A stretch of 10,014 bases of DNA from CAZFNQ01 sp964520375 (GTDB lineage: Bacteria > Patescibacteriota > Saccharimonadia > Saccharimonadales > JANWIN01): NCBI GenBank assembly GCA_964520375.1, contig CAZFNQ010000014.1, positions 1 to 10,014 of the forward strand, read 5' to 3'. The stretch's first letter is position 1. Each line of letters starts with the position of its first letter. Below the pieces are notes generated by a model, which was not told where the DNA came from, searched no databases, and saw only the letters and a list, made by a program, of their open reading frames with translations. Below are positions 5,894-10,014 of this stretch, one piece after another. The translations under genes were made by a program, and so were the position numbers.

Positions 5894-6278
5894 GCACTAT
5901 CTTTCGATAATGGCCACCTCACGATGGCACTTTTACTGTACGCCCAGCTGACAAAGAATGTCAAGCATTGGCTGTAAAAATTACAACCAGTACCCTATTT
6001 AATATGCTTATAGGCGATCGAACTGGTATAGCTTGCTGTCTGGCTTGATCAACCGTGTCAGCCTTTTGACGGAAGTTGTTGATATTTATCACAGTGATTT
6101 TGTGAGATTTTATACAGACCACTTGCCATGAATTTATTAACATGAAGTTACGATTGAGCGTGGCTCAATGGTGAGGCAAAAGTTATCGCATATTGAGCCA
6201 CCACTAGATCGTAATGGTGAGAGTAAGCGAAAAATTTACAAAGCACGGCGATAATTGGACAAGTAAGGAGCATTAACT
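5894..6278. other. Gene-free, hairpin-rich intergenic region
   Basis: No convincing gene is visible in these 385 bases on either strand. It does contain a chain of possible stems. ACCAGT (5986-5991) with ACTGGT (6022-6027) encloses CCTAT (5994-5998) with ATAGG (6010-6014). ATCAAC (6048-6053) pairs with GTTGAT (6078-6083), with CGT/ACG inside. The long hairpin at 6148-6214 follows. I looked for and did not find the conserved cores of tmRNA, RNase P RNA or SRP RNA. A novel structured RNA on either strand, or the long leader of the 6279 gene, would fit. Folding by eye is weak evidence. Confidence 0.35.
6148..6214. repeat. Long two-part inverted repeat upstream of the 6279 gene
   Basis: The outer arms TTACGAT (6148-6154) and ATCGTAA (6208-6214) and the inner arms GTGGCTCAAT (6160-6169) and ATTGAGCCAC (6192-6201) are both perfect. 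A 5/6-base internal loop lies between them and a 22-base apical loop inside. A direct repeat AATGGTGAG occurs at 6167-6175 and 6213-6221. The structure ends 64 bases before the next start codon. It could be a regulatory leader hairpin, part of an RNA gene or a protein-binding site. Confidence 0.6.
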
Positions 6279-6470
6279 ATGAATATTGCAATGAGATCAC
6301 ATCAATTACAGAGGCGATTTGAACGCAAGTATAGGCAGAAACTCTTACGCAAGAACAAAAATCATCAAGATGTAAATACATTGATGGGCTACAAAGGTCC
6401 TATTAAATATGAAACCGAAAGTAGCTGGAAGCGATTGATGAATGTCGACAGGGGGACCCGATGGGTATAA
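6279..6470 (+). CDS. Small basic protein, 63 residues
   Basis: I do not recognise this protein. It is strongly basic, with a cluster of Arg, Lys and Gln at residues 7-28 (QLQRRFERKY, then RQKLLRKNKN) that is probably a helix able to bind nucleic acid or acidic partners. A less charged tail contains LMGYKGPIKYETESSW and ends RGTRWV. No membrane segment is seen. The start is supported by AAGGAG eight bases before the ATG. Its end overlaps the start of the GlsB/YeaQ-like gene by 10 bases in another frame, so the two are likely translated together. The upstream hairpin at 6148-6214 may lie in its leader. It could conceivably be a chance frame, but the ribosome site and overlap argue against that. 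Confidence 0.6.
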   Translation: MNIAMRSHQLQRRFERKYRQKLLRKNKNHQDVNTLMGYKGPIKYETESSWKRLMNVDRGTRWV

Positions 6471-6724
6471 TCCTTTGGATTATTTTTGGCGCTATCGCCG
6501 GCTGGATTGCCACGCTTGTAACCGGTGATGATGCCAGGATTGGCGCCATAGGTAACATTGTGGTTGGTATAGTCGGAGCTATCATCGGCGGTTGGCTAGT
6601 CAGTCTGGCCGGCGGATCTGGAGTCACCGGCCTTAATATCGGCAGCTTGCTCGTAGCAGTGTTTGGGGCCGTCGTACTGTTGTTCGCGATAGATTTGTTA
6701 AGCGGAGGCAGACACAGAGTTTGA
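6461..6724 (+). CDS. GlsB/YeaQ/YmgE-family membrane protein (transglycosylase-associated family)
   Basis: This 87-residue, very hydrophobic, glycine-rich protein matches the family once called transglycosylase-associated (Pfam Transgly_assoc), which is often linked to stress responses but has no defined activity. It has the usual three helices: about residues 2-20 (GIILWIIFGAIAGWIATLV), 28-50 and 58-80. The family's short polar loop sits after the first helix (TGDDARIGAIGN), followed by the glycine-rich second helix IVVGIVGAIIGGWL. It ends with the basic tail GGRHRV. AGGGGGA provides a ribosome site five bases before the ATG. It overlaps the preceding basic-protein gene by 10 bases and converges on the methyltransferase gene, 23 bases away. 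Its stop is TGA, showing that TGA is not read as an amino acid here. Confidence 0.88.
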   Translation: MGIILWIIFGAIAGWIATLVTGDDARIGAIGNIVVGIVGAIIGGWLVSLAGGSGVTGLNIGSLLVAVFGAVVLLFAIDLLSGGRHRV

Positions 6725-6748
6725 CGAAACAATCGATATCAACTCTGT
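6714..6748. terminator. Possible shared terminator between two convergent genes
   Basis: ACAGAGTT (6714-6721) and AACTCTGT (6741-6748) are exact reverse complements across a 19-base loop, spanning the stops of both convergent genes. There is no strong T-run on either side, so this may be only a 3'-end hairpin. Confidence 0.3.
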
Positions 6749-7599
6749 TAGTCTAATTTTCGGCAATTGTAGATAGCCCTGTTAACAGTTTCGCTAAAGT
6801 ATCCTTGAGATCTAATTTTTTCATCGAATGCCTTACGTAGGGCTGCGGTTGCAGCTAATCTATCTACTGTCCTTTCAATTGGTGGGTCAAAGTCACTCCA
6901 GTATGTCCCGGTTGGGTTTAAGTAATCGTTAAATTCATCTGCTTCAAAACGTACTTCACTTACCTGAGGAATAATCTGCACGCTTCTGAAAAAGCCAGCA
7001 AGTATTTCAGGCGCAGTATCTGTGTTGAATTTCTCAGCAAATTTTTTACGTGGTTTTATTCCTTTTGATTTGGCATAAGTCTCCAATATTTCATCAGTCT
7101 CAGATTTCTGCTCAAGGCTATTTGCGGTAACCAATAACTGGCCTTTTGGTTTCAAAACCCGATGTGCTTCTCTAATTGCCGCCACTATATCCAGGGCATG
7201 ATGATAAGAAAAAGAACCGAACAAGGCATCGCCTGAGTTATCTGCAAATGGCAAATTGTGCAAATCTCCTGGCATAAAAACCATTGATTTTAAATCTTTT
7301 TTTGTCACATCACTAGACGCTAATTCTAGAGAACTCTTATCAATATCTAGGCCCACAATCAGGCCTAGGTGGTGTCGTCTTTGACGTAGGTCAAGCGATT
7401 GTGCACCAACCGAACAACCAATGTCATACACAATTCCATCAGGCGGTACATCGATCAGATCGATCATCTCTTTCCGTAGATTACGTCCATCAATAGTACG
7501 CTCGTCTATAGTATTAAGTCTCATACTGGACTTGGCACCATAAAAACCATCGTATTGCCGTGCAACAACATCATCTCGGGGTTGCAATTGCTCCACCAT
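6748..7599 (-). CDS. Class I SAM-dependent methyltransferase
   Basis: The protein has the Rossmann-type methyltransferase core of the Methyltransf_11/25 group. Motif I is IVYDIGCSVGAQ (56-67), where glycines bind S-adenosylmethionine. GLDID (83-87) carries the acidic residue that usually contacts the ribose. GDLHNLPFADNSGDAL (111-126) is the next motif, SYHHALD (131-137) follows, and AHRVLKPKGQLLVTAN (145-160) is the post-motif beta strand. Residues 1-50 and 170-283 are less typical and probably form the substrate lid. The C-terminus ends NRAIYNCRKLD. Its substrate cannot be told from sequence; small molecules, lipids or quinone-like compounds are all possible. It is divergent from the Crp/Fnr-type regulator gene, so regulation by that neighbour is plausible. 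An extended -10 ends seven bases before the ATG and no Shine-Dalgarno is present. Confidence 0.88.
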   Translation of the reverse strand: MVEQLQPRDDVVARQYDGFYGAKSSMRLNTIDERTIDGRNLRKEMIDLIDVPPDGIVYDIGCSVGAQSLDLRQRRHHLGLIVGLDIDKSSLELASSDVTKKDLKSMVFMPGDLHNLPFADNSGDALFGSFSYHHALDIVAAIREAHRVLKPKGQLLVTANSLEQKSETDEILETYAKSKGIKPRKKFAEKFNTDTAPEILAGFFRSVQIIPQVSEVRFEADEFNDYLNPTGTYWSDFDPPIERTVDRLAATAALRKAFDEKIRSQGYFSETVNRAIYNCRKLD

Positions 7600-7606
7600 A
7601 TTATTT

Positions 7607-7615
7607 AGTATAGCA
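7607..7615 (-). promoter_or_regulatory. Extended -10 promoter of the methyltransferase gene
   Basis: TGCTATACT on the minus strand is an extended -10 (TGn followed by TATACT, five of six matches). It ends seven bases before the ATG at 7599, which predicts a leaderless transcript. No good -35 is seen, as is usual for extended -10 promoters. Confidence 0.5.
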
Positions 7616-7653
7616 TCTAGCCCTGCAATGCATGCCCTCGCACATGGGGTTTC

Positions 7654-7663
7654 TAATCGATTA
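7654..7663. promoter_or_regulatory. Palindrome in the divergent promoter region, possible operator
   Basis: TAATCGATTA is a perfect 10-base palindrome roughly midway between the start codons of the methyltransferase (7599) and the Crp/Fnr-type regulator (7719). Its position fits an operator for the regulator, but it does not match the classical CRP or FNR half-sites, and a 10-base AT-rich palindrome can occur by chance. Confidence 0.25.
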
Positions 7664-7718
7664 AGATAAAATAAAGGCGTAGTTTGAAATATATAGTTTT
7701 GTGTGTTTGGATACTAAT

Positions 7719-8387
7719 ATGACATTCGCACCTGAGACCAAGAAATTGTCCTCGCTGATGAGTCAAGGTACTCGAGTCAAACTACCTAAGGGCCAGGTCA
7801 TTCAGTCCACCGATAATGAAATTAAGCTATTCCAAATAAAAAATGGCTACGTAAAAAAATATATGATTTTAAACGATGGCACGCACGGGGTGCAAATTCT
7901 TTATGGTCCAGGTGATATCTTCCCGCTGACAGTTGCTTTTAAAGAATTGTTTGATCAGGATTTGTATAAAGGTCCTGAAGCCTACTATTACGAGACTATG
8001 AGCGAAACAGAAATGTATAGCATTGATAATGACAGTTTTGTCCGAGCCGTTCGGGCAGATACGCTACTTTATCGTGATTTATTTTCTGAGGCTGGCCGGC
8101 GGCTGCATTTTAATATTCAGAGCTTAGAAAATATTAGTTTGCATAATTCTTATAATCGGGTGGCTCACCAGTTAGTGTTTTTTGCCAGAATGTTCGGTGA
8201 GCGAAAAATATCGGGTATTCGTATCAAAATTCCGTTAACCCAGCAAGATATAGCCGATATGTTAAGCATTACACGGGAAACAGTGTCCCTAAGTATGACG
8301 CAGCTTAAAGAACGAAAACTGATAAAGACTCGTCGGCATATCACCGTTCGAGATATTAATAAGCTTCAAGAAGAAGCTTATAGCTAG
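7719..8387 (+). CDS. Crp/Fnr-family transcription regulator
   Basis: With the start at ATG 7719 the protein has 222 residues, normal for the family. Residues 20-110 form the cupin-like sensor domain (LPKGQVIQSTDNE, then IKLFQIKNGYVKKY and LYGPGDIFPL, the usual GD.FG-type turn). Residues 112-140 form the dimer helix. The C-terminal winged helix is clear: LTQQDIADMLSITRETVSLS (173-192) contains the TRETVS recognition helix, followed by LKERKLIKTRR. The sensor has no Cys-rich cluster like FNR and no recognisable RSA-type phosphate-binding motif like CRP, so its ligand is unknown. A GTG at 7701 in frame is an alternative start (228 residues). Upstream a TATAGT (7692-7697) could be the -10. It is divergent from the methyltransferase gene, a likely target. 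Confidence 0.9.
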   Translation: MTFAPETKKLSSLMSQGTRVKLPKGQVIQSTDNEIKLFQIKNGYVKKYMILNDGTHGVQILYGPGDIFPLTVAFKELFDQDLYKGPEAYYYETMSETEMYSIDNDSFVRAVRADTLLYRDLFSEAGRRLHFNIQSLENISLHNSYNRVAHQLVFFARMFGERKISGIRIKIPLTQQDIADMLSITRETVSLSMTQLKERKLIKTRRHITVRDINKLQEEAYS

Positions 8388-8428
8388 TTTTCGGGTTATA
8401 TTAAGTAGTAAACAGTTAAATCAATAAT

Positions 8429-8502
8429 TGGCTTCGGGACTAGGATTCGAACCTAGATTGCTGGGACCAAAACCCAGTGTCCTACCATTAGACGATCCCG
8501 AA
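8429..8502 (-). tRNA. tRNA-Gln (anticodon UUG), CCA encoded
   Basis: The minus strand folds into a full cloverleaf of 74 bases. Acceptor TTCGGGA pairs with TCCCGAA in seven pairs. The D stem GTCT/GGAC (one G-U pair) has the loop AATGGTA. The anticodon stem CTGGG/CCCAG holds the loop TTTTGGT with anticodon TTG. The T stem CTAGG/CCTAG holds TTCGAAT. The variable region is four bases (CAAT). The discriminator is G, and CCA follows in the genome, so no added CCA is needed. The anticodon reads CAA and, with wobble, CAG, hence glutamine. Confidence 0.96.
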
Positions 8503-8515
8503 CCATAACAGATTG

Positions 8516-8544
8516 ATTTTAGACTATAAAAAGAGTTTACTCAA
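8516..8544 (-). promoter_or_regulatory. Promoter of the tRNA-Gln gene
   Basis: On the minus strand TTGAGT (8544-8539) and TAAAAT (8521-8516) are spaced by exactly 17 bases. The -10 ends 13 bases before the tRNA 5' end, giving a short 5' leader for RNase P. The -35 overlaps the TGA stop of the upstream 162-residue gene. Confidence 0.55.
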
Positions 8545-9029
8545 CTTGCCCCAAGCTTTAGCATGCTCTTGACGGTTGTAACATATCGCATGGATTCAGA
8601 GTTTATCGGATGCGAGTAACCGTCTTGATGCTTAGCGGTATCATTGTGTCGGCGCCATTCGGCAGTAACCGGCTGGTCGGGATCATCGTGATCAATAAAA
8701 CTGATGACTACCTCCCGGTTTAATGATACATAACCGAGTAATGGACTATTCTCAAGGCCAATTGTGTAAATGATTTCATTAGGGCGTCTAACGTAAACCA
8801 GCTCAACGGTGTATGCTCCTATCCTAAAAGGGAGCTCTTTTTCTTGGCTACCACCGAAATCCTCTCCAATTCCAATCGCCTTTTTAAAATTCCTAAAGTA
8901 CTCTTCTGGATCGCCTAGCGCTTTTAAGCTAGCGGAATCAATTGTATAGCCAAGTACCGTCGGCTCGTTGGGCATGTCCACATACATCTCCCCAACGGGA
9001 ATTCTTTCTAATAAATCTGTCGTAACCAT
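8541..9029 (-). CDS. Hypothetical protein, 162 residues
   Basis: I do not recognise this protein. It is soluble and acidic, with no signal peptide or membrane helix. Residues 35-65 look helical (SLKALGDPEEYFRNFKKAIG). Residues 66-115 look like successive beta strands (FRIGAYTVELVYVRR, EIIYTIGLE, LGYVSLNREVVISFID). The last 30 residues appear helical (ESMRYVTTVKSMLKLG). A His/Asp-rich stretch (FIDHDDPDQP, then RRHNDTAKHQDGYSH, about 111-141) is notable but shows no standard metal motif. GAGG seven bases before the ATG supports the start, and a TATAAG box (9065-9060) about 30 bases upstream gives a normal leader, unlike many neighbours. tRNA-Gln follows on the same strand. Confidence 0.75.
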   Translation of the reverse strand: MVTTDLLERIPVGEMYVDMPNEPTVLGYTIDSASLKALGDPEEYFRNFKKAIGIGEDFGGSQEKELPFRIGAYTVELVYVRRPNEIIYTIGLENSPLLGYVSLNREVVISFIDHDDPDQPVTAEWRRHNDTAKHQDGYSHPINSESMRYVTTVKSMLKLGAS

Positions 9030-9111
9030 TTGAATCCTCTTTTTTGTGTAAATTACAAGCTTATAGTCTAGGTTTACTCCAGTGTTGTAGGTTTGTCAAT
9101 AGTTTTATGCA

Positions 9112-9121
9112 CAAGCGCTTG
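9112..9121. promoter_or_regulatory. Palindrome between divergent genes
   Basis: CAAGCGCTTG is a perfect 10-base palindrome in the 135-base space between the 162-residue gene (start 9029) and the carboxypeptidase gene (start 9165). It lies 13 bases from a TTGACA on the minus strand (9099-9094). It may be an operator; chance is not excluded. Confidence 0.2.
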
Positions 9122-9164
9122 GTGGGGACTATGAGTCGCTCGGTTCAAGCTGTAAGCTAGAGCT

Positions 9165-10014
9165 ATGCGGATAATCGAACCCTCACAGTTTCAATATAAC
9201 CGCGCTAAAAAAAAGCGATTGGCTAAAGCCTGGCACACATATTTACTTATAACCTTACTGCTTATTGGCTTGGGGCTGAGTTTTTGGTCATATTTGTTGC
9301 CAGTTCCAAACGTATCCGTCACTGGACTGAATATCACTACGCAGGCCCAAAAGGTTAATCTGCCCTGGCCTAAATATGGACAATCGGCTATCGGTGCCAC
9401 GGGATTTGGAGTGCTGGCCCAAAGTGGAATCAATAAGCCAGTGCCCATAGCCAGTCTGGCTAAGCTAATGGTGGCTCAAGCAATTTTGAATCAGCATCCC
9501 CTAGCGGTTGGCCAAGAAGGCCCTATCATTACTGTCACGCAACAAGACGAGGCAATTTACGATAGTTACTTGGCCAAAAACGGTTCAGTGATTGAAGTGG
9601 CAGCTGGAGAAAGAATTAGTGAGTACCAAGCGCTAGAAGCCATGTTATTGCCGTCAGCTAATAATATTGCCGACATGTTGGCCAATTGGGGCTTTGGTTC
9701 CATTGACAGTTACACTACCTACGCCAATAATTTAGCTCTGAAGTTGGGCCTTAGCCAAACGCACCTGGCCGATGCCAGCGGCTTTTCAAAAGACACTGTC
9801 GCTACGGCCAGCGATTTAGTGCTGCTGGGACAGGAAGTACTCAAAAACCCTGTAATAAGTCAGATCGTTAAGCAAAAATCCGCTAATATATCCATAATCG
9901 GAAAAGTCACTAACACTAATCATCTGTTGACGCATAAAGAGGTGGTCGGTATCAAAACTGGTAATACCGATGAAGCCGGCGGTTGCTACTTATTTGCAGC
10001 TCGTCATAAAACTG
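9165..10014 (+). CDS. D-alanyl-D-alanine carboxypeptidase, peptidase S11 family (3' partial)
   Basis: This penicillin-binding serine enzyme trims the terminal D-alanine from peptidoglycan stem peptides. The first 283 residues are in the window and the gene runs off the right edge. Residues 1-22 are basic and cytoplasmic (YNRAKKKRLAK), and 24-45 form a single membrane anchor (TYLLITLLLIGLGLSFW), so the catalytic domain faces outward. The three active-site motifs are complete: SLAK at 97-100 with catalytic S97, SAN at 164-166, and KTG at 264-266. The family phrases PIASLAKLM and LADASGFS (201-208) also match DacA/DacF-like proteins. The N-terminal anchor, rather than a cleaved signal and C-terminal amphipathic helix, is the main difference from E. 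coli DacA. No Shine-Dalgarno is seen; a weak TAAGCT box ends six bases before the ATG. Confidence 0.92.
   Translation, partial: MRIIEPSQFQYNRAKKKRLAKAWHTYLLITLLLIGLGLSFWSYLLPVPNVSVTGLNITTQAQKVNLPWPKYGQSAIGATGFGVLAQSGINKPVPIASLAKLMVAQAILNQHPLAVGQEGPIITVTQQDEAIYDSYLAKNGSVIEVAAGERISEYQALEAMLLPSANNIADMLANWGFGSIDSYTTYANNLALKLGLSQTHLADASGFSKDTVATASDLVLLGQEVLKNPVISQIVKQKSANISIIGKVTNTNHLLTHKEVVGIKTGNTDEAGGCYLFAARHKT

Noticed and set aside
5961..6143. 60-codon open frame on the minus strand between guaB and the 6279 gene
   Set aside because: It has no Shine-Dalgarno or -10 box near its ATG, no recognisable motif, and lies inside a hairpin-rich region. It stays possible because a leftward terminator follows at 5842, but I cannot support it as a gene.
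6403..6732. 109-codon minus-strand open frame opposite the GlsB/YeaQ-like gene
   Set aside because: The Pro/Thr-rich composition is what results from reading the complement of a Gly/Ala/Val-rich membrane protein.
7347..7368. CTAGGCC/GGCCTAG perfect hairpin inside the methyltransferase gene
   Set aside because: A seven-pair stem with an eight-base loop in the middle of a gene, with no T-run and no regulatory context; likely chance.
1..10014. CRISPR arrays, insertion sequences, integrases, toxin-antitoxin or defence genes
   Set aside because: I looked for regularly spaced repeats, transposase motifs and terminal repeats and found none; all recognised genes are metabolic, envelope or regulatory.
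1..10014. Recoding of TGA as an amino acid, as in some CPR lineages
   Set aside because: TGA ends the GlsB/YeaQ-like gene and the 162-residue gene at sensible family or gene boundaries, and no conserved gene contains an in-frame TGA.

Overview
The window most resembles a Candidate Phyla Radiation genome, probably a Candidatus Saccharibacteria (TM7)-type bacterium. This is inferred from gene content, not proven. The clues are compact genes with short gaps, several small membrane proteins of no known family, an IMP dehydrogenase without CBS domains, a lone heme O synthase gene, and many genes that appear to be read from leaderless mRNAs. TGA serves as a normal stop (6722-6724 and 8541-8543), so the Gracilibacteria/SR1 code is not in use. 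The sequence is a scaffold with one 100-N gap at 1573-1672.

Layout. Positions 1-630 hold the tail of one unknown gene and a complete unknown gene. Positions 654-2761 form a respiratory/isoprenoid block: heme O synthase (cyoE, interrupted by the gap) and a small three-helix membrane protein point left, and a trans-polyprenyl diphosphate synthase points right from an apparent shared promoter. Positions 2758-4591 hold four leftward genes: a six-helix membrane protein, a zincin-type metallopeptidase, a 53-residue single-helix protein and an ExoD-family membrane protein. Positions 4640-5893 hold the guanine-nucleotide gene guaB with a near-consensus promoter abutting its start codon, a terminator-like hairpin inside its first codons, and two hairpins after its stop.

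Positions 5894-6278 carry no convincing gene but several inverted repeats, ending in a long hairpin. A small basic protein and a GlsB/YeaQ-type membrane protein follow as an overlapping pair. Positions 6748-8387 hold a divergent pair, a class I methyltransferase and a Crp/Fnr-type regulator. A tRNA-Gln(UUG) with encoded CCA, an unknown 162-residue gene and a truncated D-alanyl-D-alanine carboxypeptidase complete the window.

The polyprenyl synthase could supply the farnesyl diphosphate that CyoE attaches to heme B, which would explain their pairing; this is inference. The main points for follow-up are the leaderless-promoter pattern, the hairpin inside guaB, the altered flap of the IMP dehydrogenase, and the structured intergenic region at 5870-6278. 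No mobile element, CRISPR array or defence system was found.
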